Source of the DNA: Thermoplasmata archaeon
GTDB taxonomy: Archaea; Thermoplasmatota; Thermoplasmata; Thermoplasmatales; Thermoplasmataceae
Direction of reading: 5' to 3'
DNA length: 47,860 nt
NCBI GenBank assembly: GCA_021792655.1
Contig: JAJYUG010000004.1
Coordinates: 3,022-50,881 of the forward strand
A program made the translations under genes and the position numbers. Below are positions 1-7,339 of this stretch, piece by piece (position 1 is the first letter of the stretch; every line of letters starts with the position of its first letter). Below the pieces are notes generated by a model. It did no database searches. It was given only the letters and a program-made list of their open reading frames with translations, and was not told where the DNA came from.

Positions 1-99
1 CACTACGTAATTTGTCCTGTACTTTCCATTCAGGTGAAGAGTTGCCCTGCAGTTTACGCCGACCTGCACAACTGTTCTGCGATTCAGGCAGATGAATGA
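1..99 (+). CDS. 3' end of an unidentified ORF with Cys-led 10-residue repeats (partial)
   Basis: Frame 1 is open from the window edge to a TGA at 97-99 and encodes 32 residues. Cysteines fall exactly ten residues apart, at codons 5, 15 and 25, and Ala-Asp pairs occur near the end. The nucleotide sequence is repeated with the same 30-base period, which favours a real repeat-containing protein end over chance. The family cannot be named from so little sequence; a pentapeptide-repeat or adhesin-like tail is possible. It lies upstream of the DNA-transfer-like genes on the same strand, but a 240-base gap and a new promoter separate them. Confidence 0.3.
   Translation, partial: HYVICPVLSIQVKSCPAVYADLHNCSAIQADE
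13..99 (+). repeat. Three imperfect 30-base direct repeats
   Basis: Units 13-42, 43-72 and 73-99 each begin TGYYCTG, continue with a T-rich stretch, and keep the reading frame of the partial ORF. The array may continue to the left of the window. There are no unique spacers between units, so this is not a CRISPR array. Confidence 0.4.
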
Positions 100-310
100 A
101 TGTAAGCGTAAGCCGTAAAATATCCTATCTTTGAACAATGGTGAAAAAAACGAAGGATTTAACCTTAACGCCGTCCCCAGGCGATATTTTTGTCAATCTA
201 TACCCGTTTAAAACGAATCCGTGTCCATCTGACAATTCCTTTGTGACATGGGACATCTGGCAGGCGATTTATCAGGCAAGATGATCAACGAAATAATTGC
301 ATAAATAGCA

Positions 311-320
311 ATTTATATAA
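311..320 (+). promoter_or_regulatory. TATA box for the DNA-transfer-like cluster
   Basis: AATTTATATA is centred about 26 bases before the ATG at 341, the spacing expected for leaderless archaeal transcription. The preceding bases 100-310 hold no convincing gene and no other clear element. Confidence 0.5.
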
Positions 321-340
321 CTCATTAATATAGTGAAATA

Positions 341-628
341 ATGGTATCATTATCACAAATAGGTATAATTGAGATCTTAAGTTTCGTTTCATCCACAACC
401 CAGTTGTCAGGTGCCCTGAACAGGTTACTTGAGGTTGTGGTGTCAATTTCGGCTGTGGTAGTTGCCCTGCTTTGGATACCCATTGCACTGAGTTTCTTCA
501 GCACCGATGAAAACAAGAGATTTGAAGCCAGAGGCAGACTCAAAAATGCACTGATTGGAACGTTGATTTACGTGCTGGCAGTAAGTGGGGTAATCTACGC
601 AGTTTTCAATTATGTGGCAATAGGGTAA
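341..628 (+). CDS. Small two-helix membrane protein, VirB2/CedA1-like pilin candidate
   Basis: A 95-residue protein with two hydrophobic helices (about residues 29-52 and 70-92) joined by a short basic loop containing a KRFEARGRLKNA segment. This two-helix hairpin with a charged loop leading into an N-A-[IL]-I-G start of helix 2 is the layout of VirB2/TrbC and T4SS-pilin families and of archaeal CedA1. No cleavable signal peptide is obvious. It is the first of four same-strand genes, 7 bases ahead of a multi-pass membrane protein and upstream of a VirB4 ATPase, which supports a pilus or channel-subunit role. The assignment is by architecture and context, not by a search. Confidence 0.55.
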   Translation: MVSLSQIGIIEILSFVSSTTQLSGALNRLLEVVVSISAVVVALLWIPIALSFFSTDENKRFEARGRLKNALIGTLIYVLAVSGVIYAVFNYVAIG

Positions 629-635
629 TAGCATT

Positions 636-1697
636 ATGCTTTCCGTCTTATCCGATATCCCAAAGCTGATTTCCGTAATCATTTACCTTGCGGATGAAGC
701 TTACGTCGGGCTTATCGGAGGATTTTGGTATTTCCTTGTCAAGTACGGTTTACAGCCGTCCTACGCCTTTCCTTTGCTTGGGCAGAACTCCTCTTTCATG
801 GGATTTTATTATTACCTCCTTGACAACCTATATTTTGAGGTTGCGGCCTTTGCAATGGTCATTGTCTCCATATTTATCCTGTTCACATCTTCAATTGGAG
901 GGAACAGGGGTTTGGGAGAATTTGGCATGCGCTTTTCCGCTTCAGTTGTTATATTCATTGGCAGTGTGGGGATAAGCCAGTTCATTGTTCAAATCTCGTA
1001 TTATGCATACAGCATCGTCTGGGGATACGGTAGCATAAACTGGTATAGCCTGCTTTCAGTTACAAACATCTCCTCAAACATTTCCATTCCCCTATCCCAG
1101 ATCGGGTCTTCCAATGCGCTGATTGAGTTTTTCCTTCTTAGCTGGCTTTTTGTTGCCACCTTTGCCATGCTTGGAATGCTAATAGTGAGACAGGCGATTA
1201 TTATTTTCCTTACCTTGATGCTGCCCGTATTCAGCATCTTCCTAATTACACGAGAATCCTCCAAAATCGCAATGAAATTATGGATGCTCTTCGTGGAATC
1301 CGCAGTTCTACCTTTATTTGTGGTCATTTTACTCGTTCTTGTTCACATTTTTTATGGCGATTTCATACTTCAGATAGGGTTTCTGACCCTTGCCTCCCTA
1401 ATTCCAACCCTGATAATGTCGAACTCCATGATTTACAGGTTTGCCTCGTTTCAATCCGCGTATGGCGAAATTTCTGCCGCATCAGTCATATCCGGAGTCG
1501 CATCCCAGGCTGGATATGCTGGATCAGTGTTAGCAGGGAATACAAGCCTCTCTAATCTCGGAAACATGCTTTCTTATCCGGTATGGAGCAAGGAGAAAGG
1601 AAACTCCGGCCCACTTAGAACTGGGAAGCAGCCGCACAGTGGTATTGACTGGAAGTCAGTTGAGAATGAGAAATTAAAATACAGGAGGGAAAGGTGA
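636..1697 (+). CDS. Polytopic membrane protein, VirB6/TrbL/CedA-like channel candidate
   Basis: A 353-residue protein with roughly seven hydrophobic segments between residues 8 and 270, followed by a polar, Ser/Gly-rich and then basic tail that is probably cytoplasmic. The topology, size and position between a VirB2-like protein and a PrgI/VirB3-VirB4 pair fit the inner-membrane channel component VirB6/TrbL, or CedA of the crenarchaeal DNA-import system. Sequence conservation in these families is low, so context carries most of the weight. The ATG at 636 follows the previous stop by 7 bases and the stop is 4 bases before the next gene, so the genes are probably co-transcribed. Confidence 0.5.
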   Translation: MLSVLSDIPKLISVIIYLADEAYVGLIGGFWYFLVKYGLQPSYAFPLLGQNSSFMGFYYYLLDNLYFEVAAFAMVIVSIFILFTSSIGGNRGLGEFGMRFSASVVIFIGSVGISQFIVQISYYAYSIVWGYGSINWYSLLSVTNISSNISIPLSQIGSSNALIEFFLLSWLFVATFAMLGMLIVRQAIIIFLTLMLPVFSIFLITRESSKIAMKLWMLFVESAVLPLFVVILLVLVHIFYGDFILQIGFLTLASLIPTLIMSNSMIYRFASFQSAYGEISAASVISGVASQAGYAGSVLAGNTSLSNLGNMLSYPVWSKEKGNSGPLRTGKQPHSGIDWKSVENEKLKYRRER

Positions 1698-1701
1698 TCA
1701 G

Positions 1702-2454
1702 TTGCCGGAAAGACAAGGAGTAAGAATTCCAACCAACGTCAGAAATTACTCACCAAGGATCGGAGGCATGGACGCAAGGAAGGTCTCGGCGATTGCACTT
1801 CTCTTTATCATTTCGGCGATAATTTTTCATTTCAGCATGCTGATCTCCATTCTTGTTGCGTCCTGTGGGTCCATTTTCACTCTTTTTCCAATCGATAGCG
1901 GATTCCTGCCTTCAGCCGTCATGAATAGGTTTTATACCATGCTTCATCGGAAAGAGGGAAACCTGAGGTACGAGATAACTCTAGACTGCAGCGATGAAAT
2001 CTGTATATTCCGGGGTAAAAACAGGCTGTTCTCAGTCATCAGTGCAACTGGCTTGCCATATCAAATGATGAAATCAGGTGAGATAATTGCAGAGGCTTCA
2101 GCGATTTCCAGATCAATTGATCAATTGACGGCAGAGGTAACTGTTATGGCTCTGCCTGTTAAAGCAGACCCGTCCAGTTACATGACAGGGTCCTCCGATG
2201 AAGATTCCATGGATTATGATGGACTGGTCTCATTTCTCGTAAAGGATTCGATCTTTTACAAACCATATTTTTTCCTCAGTTTCAAGGTTAAGCGGGGGAT
2301 GTTCTCGCAGCACGACACCATAAGGAAAGAAACGGAGGAATTAAAGGAGAATCTGCAAAGGGCAGGTCTGGTCGTGGAAGTAATAAGTGAAGTTGAAGAT
2401 GGCATGGAGATTTTGAAACAATTGTCGCAGGATGCCTTTAGCGGGATTGAGTGA
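1702..2454 (+). CDS. PrgI/VirB3-like membrane protein fused to a VirB4 N-terminal-like domain
   Basis: This 250-residue protein begins (TTG start, with AGGAGGG upstream) with an R-I-P-x-N-V-R-N-Y-x-P segment and then a hydrophobic hairpin at about residues 28-60. That is the hallmark of PrgI-family (VirB3-like) conjugation proteins. The remaining 170 soluble residues include a KPYFFLSFKV strand followed by a long amphipathic helix and G-L-x-V-E, resembling the N-terminal domain of VirB4/TraC ATPases. The next gene supplies the rest of VirB4 and overlaps by four bases. The likely role is an inner-membrane anchor that docks the ATPase. Family assignment is from motif memory. Confidence 0.6.
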   Translation: MPERQGVRIPTNVRNYSPRIGGMDARKVSAIALLFIISAIIFHFSMLISILVASCGSIFTLFPIDSGFLPSAVMNRFYTMLHRKEGNLRYEITLDCSDEICIFRGKNRLFSVISATGLPYQMMKSGEIIAEASAISRSIDQLTAEVTVMALPVKADPSSYMTGSSDEDSMDYDGLVSFLVKDSIFYKPYFFLSFKVKRGMFSQHDTIRKETEELKENLQRAGLVVEVISEVEDGMEILKQLSQDAFSGIE

Positions 2455-4070
2455 ATAAGGTGGGGGATAAACAGAGATTTTTAGTCAAGCAACGTTTTAC
2501 AATATCTGGACCTCAGGTAAGACTAGGGCAATATCTGGCTTTCCTGTCGCTTGTTGACGGAGACTATGACTCTGGGGGGATGTACTGTTCACTACTGGAA
2601 TCAACAAATGTGCGCATGATGCAGAGAGTATCGCTTTCATCTATCCCTGAAAATACTTCAGAAAGAATCTTAAAGAGGCTTCATGCTTCACGCAAGTCTG
2701 AAATGAGATACGAGGACAAGAAGGACAGAACCAGGGCGCTTCGCTTAAGGAGGCATGTGGAAACCCTGGAATCACTTCTCAGAAGCATTTCGGAAAATGG
2801 GCGCAGGGTGTACGGAACAGATGTTCAGATCGTCCTCGAAAGCGACCATCCGATAGAATTATCCAGGAGTGCAAGAAGAGTCATCGGGTCACTGGAATAT
2901 CTCGGGCTAACCATGAAAATCAAACGGAGAATAACTCGGAATGAGATTGCGTCCTCACTGGGGCCGTTCAGTGATGCGAATGGGCGCTACCTGATGGATT
3001 CCATGTCGGTAGCCAGCATACTTCCGATTCATTTTGAACCAGTCCCTGAGAGTGGAGGGGTGGCCATTGGTGTGGACGACTTGACAGAAAAGCCGGTATT
3101 CATAAACATATTCGGTGGAAATTCATTCAACGTGCTGTCTTTCGGTGAAACTGGTTCTGGCAAATCTTTCTTTACTAAGCTAATGGTAAGAAGGGCGATA
3201 CTGACTTCCGCCGTAAATAATGTATACATAATCGATCCACTGGGTGAGTATGATGCCGGCATTTTTCCAGGAGGAGGTGCAGTTGTTAATGTAGGGAGTG
3301 GAGAATACGTAGATCCATTGAGAATTTCCAGCAATAATCCCGAAACGGTCGATGCTTTTATCTCAATGCTTATACATTTTGACAAGGGAATTGCAGATGA
3401 TGTCAGGGTTCTAAGGCATTACCTGTCTGAATACCTTCACGCTGAGGGACTCAAGACCATGCATGGCTTCCTTCAGCTACTGACAAATGACAAGGTTATC
3501 CCAAGTTCAGTCAAGTTGATATCAGAACTGCTATCGTCCGTTTTCATGCATGAAGTTGTTATCCAGGAGAGGCAGGTGATCATATTCAGGCCAGGACAGC
3601 TCGTAAGTTCGAGCAATGAACCCTCAATGATCTCCATACTGCTGTCAATCCTTTCCATGATAACTTCTACTCACGGCAAGAAGATTGTCCTGGTGGATGA
3701 AGCACATAATCTGATAGACAGTGCAGAGTGCTCAAAGCTCCTTGACACGCTTACCCGCCATTCGCGTCATTACGGCACGGCCATTATCAGCATGACTCAG
3801 AATCCGGAGGACTTTTTCATGAATCCAAGATCCCATTCTCTTCTTCTGAACAGCTCAAGGATCTTTGGCTTCCGTACCAAATCGCCAAATTCGGAGGGTT
3901 TTTCAATTCCCGGGTATGATGGGTTTCTCGGTGTAAATTTCGCTCCATTACTTGGAGGAAGATCAGATCCTTACTCAGAGTGTTTTTTCTCATATGAAAA
4001 TCATCTCCGGAAAGTCAGGATATTATGCACAGAGAGAGAAAAGTCAATAATCGATGCCAGGAATGCCTAG
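2451..4070 (+). CDS. VirB4/TraC-type (HerA-FtsK superfamily) conjugation ATPase
   Basis: A 539-residue ATPase expected to power pilus assembly or DNA transfer at the membrane. It has a Walker A motif G-E-T-G-S-G-K-S at residues 232-239, a Walker B strand I-V-L-V-D-E-A-H at 412-419, and the VirB4-typical sensor motif T-Q-N-P-E-D-F near 449-455. Residues 1-200 match the middle part of VirB4 (the lead-in to the G-V-D-D-L-T-E-K-P segment before the P-loop). The usual first domain is missing and seems to sit on the preceding protein. The GTG start overlaps the previous stop (GTGA). No VirD4 coupling ATPase or relaxase is seen in the window, so this may be a Ced-like import system or a partial element. 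Confidence 0.8.
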   Translation: MNKVGDKQRFLVKQRFTISGPQVRLGQYLAFLSLVDGDYDSGGMYCSLLESTNVRMMQRVSLSSIPENTSERILKRLHASRKSEMRYEDKKDRTRALRLRRHVETLESLLRSISENGRRVYGTDVQIVLESDHPIELSRSARRVIGSLEYLGLTMKIKRRITRNEIASSLGPFSDANGRYLMDSMSVASILPIHFEPVPESGGVAIGVDDLTEKPVFINIFGGNSFNVLSFGETGSGKSFFTKLMVRRAILTSAVNNVYIIDPLGEYDAGIFPGGGAVVNVGSGEYVDPLRISSNNPETVDAFISMLIHFDKGIADDVRVLRHYLSEYLHAEGLKTMHGFLQLLTNDKVIPSSVKLISELLSSVFMHEVVIQERQVIIFRPGQLVSSSNEPSMISILLSILSMITSTHGKKIVLVDEAHNLIDSAECSKLLDTLTRHSRHYGTAIISMTQNPEDFFMNPRSHSLLLNSSRIFGFRTKSPNSEGFSIPGYDGFLGVNFAPLLGGRSDPYSECFFSYENHLRKVRILCTEREKSIIDARNA

Positions 4071-4339
4071 TTCTCTGTGCTTCTGTGATATTTTTCCTGG
4101 GCATACATAAGCGTCAGTATTCCAAAAACAAAGACCGGAGCAACAAATGAGTAAAGTCCGATATCCGTCCATGTACCATATATTATGGACCACCCGATAT
4201 AGAAGCCTGCAGCTATGACTACCAGCGCCAGGCCAATGAATCTGACTATGTTTGGAACTGTAACGTATCCTGGGACGCTCCTCAGTGTTTTTGAGATTTT
4301 ATTGTTATCAGGCAAAACAGTTACCAGACGCAGAAACAC
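4067..4339 (-). CDS. Small two-TM membrane protein, unidentified
   Basis: A 90-residue protein with two hydrophobic segments (about residues 31-52 and 61-79) and polar ends. It is not recognised. It overlaps the 3' end of the VirB4-like gene by four bases on the opposite strand, so the two converge. The GTG start at 4339 is uncertain: an A/T-rich TATA-like element near 4344-4353 on the minus strand would place transcription start near 4324, which would favour a start further in, such as the TTG at 4315. It could be an accessory protein of the transfer cluster or an unrelated membrane protein. Confidence 0.45.
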   Translation of the reverse strand: MFLRLVTVLPDNNKISKTLRSVPGYVTVPNIVRFIGLALVVIAAGFYIGWSIIYGTWTDIGLYSFVAPVFVFGILTLMYAQEKYHRSTEN

Positions 4340-4401
4340 AATTCGCTAAATATATGTTTCTATGCGCAGAGGTGGCTTGATGCCATTAATCTTCAATTAC
4401 C

Positions 4402-4412
4402 AATATATTTAA
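4402..4412 (+). promoter_or_regulatory. TATA box upstream of mptD
   Basis: AATATATTTAA is centred about 31 bases before the ATG at 4438. It marks the start of the mptD, THEP1-like, trm1 transcription unit and gives at most a very short leader. Confidence 0.5.
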
Positions 4413-4437
4413 CTATTGTCTAGGGATCACGTTATCT

Positions 4438-4800
4438 ATGCACGATCCTGCCGCAAATTATTTCAACTGCACCGAGAGGGAACGGGCTATTTTTGAGGCG
4501 GGTATCAAATTGGGGACAGTATACCATCAATACGTTGGGGTACCGATAAACCTGAGCAACCTGAACTCGCTGGAGAATGCAATAAGGGAGAGTGTCATGG
4601 TTCAACCGTTTGTACAAAGCGCGGAGGTCAGCATTGACCCAGAGATGGTAAAGAAGAGACAGGGAATCTACAAGTACATTACACTGTCTGGTGAGATGCT
4701 CAAGGTTAAGCTCAGCATAAAGTATGGAAGGGAAGAGGTTGTGGCTAGACTTGAATACATTCCGGAGATGGATTACCCGCTCATGCATCTGGATGGTTGA
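4438..4800 (+). CDS. mptD: Archaeal dihydroneopterin aldolase (MptD family)
   Basis: This 120-residue protein matches the archaeal MptD (formerly DUF372) family from its opening: a Y-F-N-C-T-E-R-E-R-A-x-F-E-A-G-I-K-L-G signature at residues 9-27, followed by a Y-H-Q-Y-V-G-x-P segment. MptD converts 7,8-dihydroneopterin into 6-hydroxymethyl-dihydropterin in tetrahydropterin/folate-type cofactor synthesis. It is full length, begins at an ATG behind a TATA box, and its stop overlaps a possible TTG start of the next gene. No other pterin gene is adjacent. Confidence 0.85.
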   Translation: MHDPAANYFNCTERERAIFEAGIKLGTVYHQYVGVPINLSNLNSLENAIRESVMVQPFVQSAEVSIDPEMVKKRQGIYKYITLSGEMLKVKLSIKYGREEVVARLEYIPEMDYPLMHLDG

Positions 4801-4808
4801 AGGATAAA

Positions 4809-5351
4809 ATGGCAGTAAAGGTAGGTATAACAGGTCCTGTAGGTTCCATAAAGGCGGAAGCACTCAGGAAAATTATCGATATGTTGCAGAAGGATGGGCT
4901 CGAGGTTCAGGGTCTCCTTGTGACAGAGATTGTCAGTAATTCCAAGCTGACCGGATATTCTATATTCGATATCTTCACCAAGAAGAAAGCAGTGTTTGCA
5001 GACTCTGTGATCACCTCGCGCGTAAAGATCGACAAGCTCGGGGTTGACACCAGGATACTCGAAGAAATTCTTATTCCAAGCCTTCAGAAGGCAAGGGAGA
5101 ACGCTGACATAATAGTGATAGATGAAATTGGAAAGCTCGAGAATGCGACAAAGAACGTTCAGAAGGAGATTGAGGAGACACTAAAGTCACCCAAGCCTCT
5201 TATAGTTACGCTCCACAAGAAATCCAGGAATCCAGTGCTGCAAGAAATCAGGAGCCTTGAAGGAATAAGGGTTTTTGACATCACGCCGATCAACAGGAAC
5301 ATTCTCCCATTTAAAGTCATGCGGGTATTGAAGGGAGAAGAAGGGCCATAA
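4809..5351 (+). CDS. THEP1-family nucleoside triphosphatase with degenerate P-loop
   Basis: A 180-residue protein of the archaeal NTPase/THEP1 family. The central V-G-K-Y/L-G-V-type segment, the Walker B strand I-I-V-I-D-E-I-G-K-L-E (about residues 98-108) and the T-P-x-N-R-x-x-L-P-F C-terminal motif all fit. The Walker A loop is unusual: where the family has G-x-P-G-V-G-K-T-T, this protein reads G-P-V-G-S-I-K-A-E, keeping the Lys but losing the second Gly and the Ser/Thr that coordinates magnesium. Activity is therefore doubtful. The ATG at 4809 is preferred over the TTG at 4797 because GAAGGA lies just upstream and the protein then starts directly at the first strand. Confidence 0.75.
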   Translation: MAVKVGITGPVGSIKAEALRKIIDMLQKDGLEVQGLLVTEIVSNSKLTGYSIFDIFTKKKAVFADSVITSRVKIDKLGVDTRILEEILIPSLQKARENADIIVIDEIGKLENATKNVQKEIEETLKSPKPLIVTLHKKSRNPVLQEIRSLEGIRVFDITPINRNILPFKVMRVLKGEEGP

Positions 5352-6395
5352 TTGCTAATCCAGGAAGAGACTGCAAAACTGGAGGTCCCGGATGATTATG
5401 TCATCCATGGTCCCGGAAAGAAAATGGCGGGCTTTTACAACCTTTCACAGAAGCTGAACAGGGATTTCTCTATACTCTTTGTAAAAGCCCTCAGGCCGAA
5501 AACGGCGCTTGATGCCTTCGGTGGAACCGGGGTGAGAGGAATCAGGCTGGCTATGGAGACCGGCGCGAACGTCGTAATTTCGGAACAGAGCCCGAAGGCT
5601 TATGAATATGTTGTACGCAACATTGCTATGAACAATCTGGAAATCAAGTCCTATAATACGGGATTTTATCAGGCTTGTGATGAGGATGTTTTCGACTACA
5701 TAGACATCGATCCATACGGTTCGGTTGTTCCCTATGTCGACAGAGCAGTTACCTCAGTAAAGCCAGGAGGATATCTCGGCTTTACCGCAACCGATCTCAG
5801 CTCTCTTACAGGGTCAGTTCCAGCCAAGACCAGGCGTAGGTACGGAGCAAATATTACAAACGACACCTTCAGGCATGAAATGGGGATAAGGCTCCTGATC
5901 TCATACATAGTACATCGCGCAGCTGTCTTTGACCGTGCCGCGACCCCAATGATCTCGTTCTGGAATTCTCATTTTTACAGGCTTTTCTTCAGGGTTGAAA
6001 AAGGGGTGAAAAAAGCGGATGGGCTTATTGATCAAATCGGGTACATAAACAAGAGGCACACCCTCTGGAGGATATACCAGGATCTTGATGAGGGTCCTGT
6101 CTGGATCGGCAGAATAAACGACCAGGAAACCATGGAAAGGATTACAGAACTCTCTGCTTCAATTGCCAGCAAGGAACTGGGCAGGTATCTGGGCCTGATG
6201 CCATTTGAGGATATTTCTCTCCTGTTCAAGGATCTCACTGGAATTTCACAGTATATCCACATCGAAATGCCAAGAATAAATGCAGTCATATCCAGACTGC
6301 GGGATGCCGGCTGGACGGCTGGAAGGACTGAGTTCTCCAACACCGGGATAAAGAGCAACTGCAGTGTAGAAGATGTGATATCTGTACTGAGTTAG
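5352..6395 (+). CDS. trm1: tRNA (guanine-26-N2)-dimethyltransferase
   Basis: Trm1 methylates G26 at the tRNA elbow using S-adenosylmethionine. The 347-residue length fits archaeal Trm1. The SAM-binding motif A-L-D-A-F-G-G-T-G-V-R-G is at about residues 53-64, followed by the E-Q-S-P acidic loop and the catalytic D-I-D-P-Y-G-S motif, then F-T-A-T-D. The C-terminal half has the variable tRNA-binding region ending in a T-x-x-S-N-T-G-I-K-S-like segment. The TTG start directly abuts the TAA of the preceding gene, and no in-frame ATG lies before the conserved N-terminus, so translation is probably coupled. Confidence 0.92.
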   Translation: MLIQEETAKLEVPDDYVIHGPGKKMAGFYNLSQKLNRDFSILFVKALRPKTALDAFGGTGVRGIRLAMETGANVVISEQSPKAYEYVVRNIAMNNLEIKSYNTGFYQACDEDVFDYIDIDPYGSVVPYVDRAVTSVKPGGYLGFTATDLSSLTGSVPAKTRRRYGANITNDTFRHEMGIRLLISYIVHRAAVFDRAATPMISFWNSHFYRLFFRVEKGVKKADGLIDQIGYINKRHTLWRIYQDLDEGPVWIGRINDQETMERITELSASIASKELGRYLGLMPFEDISLLFKDLTGISQYIHIEMPRINAVISRLRDAGWTAGRTEFSNTGIKSNCSVEDVISVLS

Positions 6396-6429
6396 GCGCT
6401 TCGTAAGGGAAGCAGAACGATCAAAATAA

Positions 6430-6437
6430 TTTATAAG
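6430..6437 (+). promoter_or_regulatory. TATA box for the ether-lipid genes
   Basis: TTTATAAG is centred about 27 bases before the ATG at 6461, predicting a leaderless transcript for the UbiA-type prenyltransferase and the GGGP synthase behind it. Confidence 0.55.
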
Positions 6438-6460
6438 CAGTAGCCTTACCCAAGCAATAT

Positions 6461-7324
6461 ATGAACCCATGGATTCGCATACTGAGACCAGTGAATGGTC
6501 TGATGGGACTACTTGCGACCTGGATATCCGCACTCATAGGTGTAGGGTATGCGCTGCCCCAGCATATTCTTCCCGTATTAATAGCCTCCATTTCAGTGTT
6601 CCTTGTCACATCGGCAGGCAACATCCTGAATGATATTCTGGATAGCGAGACAGACATGATTAACCACCCAAACCGCCCCATACCATCGGGGCATATTGCC
6701 CTCAACTCAGCCCGAATATACGCCTATCTCATGTTTATCATACCAATTGCTCTGGTCATACCTTATACCTTAATGGGAGTATATTCACCCTTCATTCTGG
6801 TCATAGTGATAGCGGCGGAACTTCTTCTGATATCCTATGAGACCAGAACAAAAAATCTTGGCCTATCCGGCAATGCAACGGTCAGCGTGCTTGTTGGATT
6901 GATATTCATTTATGGGGGTATGGCAGTGGGTGCCGTGTCACCTATGATTTTACTTTTCATACTTGCGTCTCTGTCAAATTTCTCGCGTGAGATCATCAAG
7001 GATGTAGAAGACATCAAGGGAGACGTCGGGAGAACAACGTTCCCGAAGGTCCATGGGGCTTCTACCGCCTCAAAAGTCGCTTCAGGAAGCATGATACTGG
7101 CCCTTCTCATCTCACCTTTACCATTCCTGATTGGAATATTTTCATATCCATATCTTGTTGCGGTATCTATTGCAGACATTATATTCGTTATGTCCATACA
7201 TGACATTGTGAATGATCCGGGAAGGAAAGAGAAGCTGAGCAAAATTGCAATGATAATTGCCCTTGCAGCTTTTGTCATAGGTGGTATCACGGCAAATATA
7301 GTGGTTCCAACAGCCATAATATAA
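6461..7324 (+). CDS. Digeranylgeranylglyceryl phosphate synthase (UbiA family)
   Basis: A 287-residue integral membrane prenyltransferase. The UbiA signature N-D-x-x-D-x-x-x-D lies at residues 57-65, followed by N-H-P-N-R-P-I-P-S-G, and a second Asp-rich motif (I-K-D-V-E-D-I-K-G-D) lies near 180-190. About eight or nine membrane helices can be drawn. The enzyme adds the second geranylgeranyl chain to GGGP. The next gene encodes GGGP synthase, the preceding pathway step, 15 bases downstream, which makes the DGGGP assignment much stronger than a generic UbiA call. Confidence 0.88.
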   Translation: MNPWIRILRPVNGLMGLLATWISALIGVGYALPQHILPVLIASISVFLVTSAGNILNDILDSETDMINHPNRPIPSGHIALNSARIYAYLMFIIPIALVIPYTLMGVYSPFILVIVIAAELLLISYETRTKNLGLSGNATVSVLVGLIFIYGGMAVGAVSPMILLFILASLSNFSREIIKDVEDIKGDVGRTTFPKVHGASTASKVASGSMILALLISPLPFLIGIFSYPYLVAVSIADIIFVMSIHDIVNDPGRKEKLSKIAMIIALAAFVIGGITANIVVPTAII

Positions 7325-7339
7325 CGGAACGGTGAAGAA

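Noticed and set aside
13-99. The left-edge repeats as the end of a CRISPR array
   Set aside because: The units are contiguous, imperfect and in frame, with no spacers.
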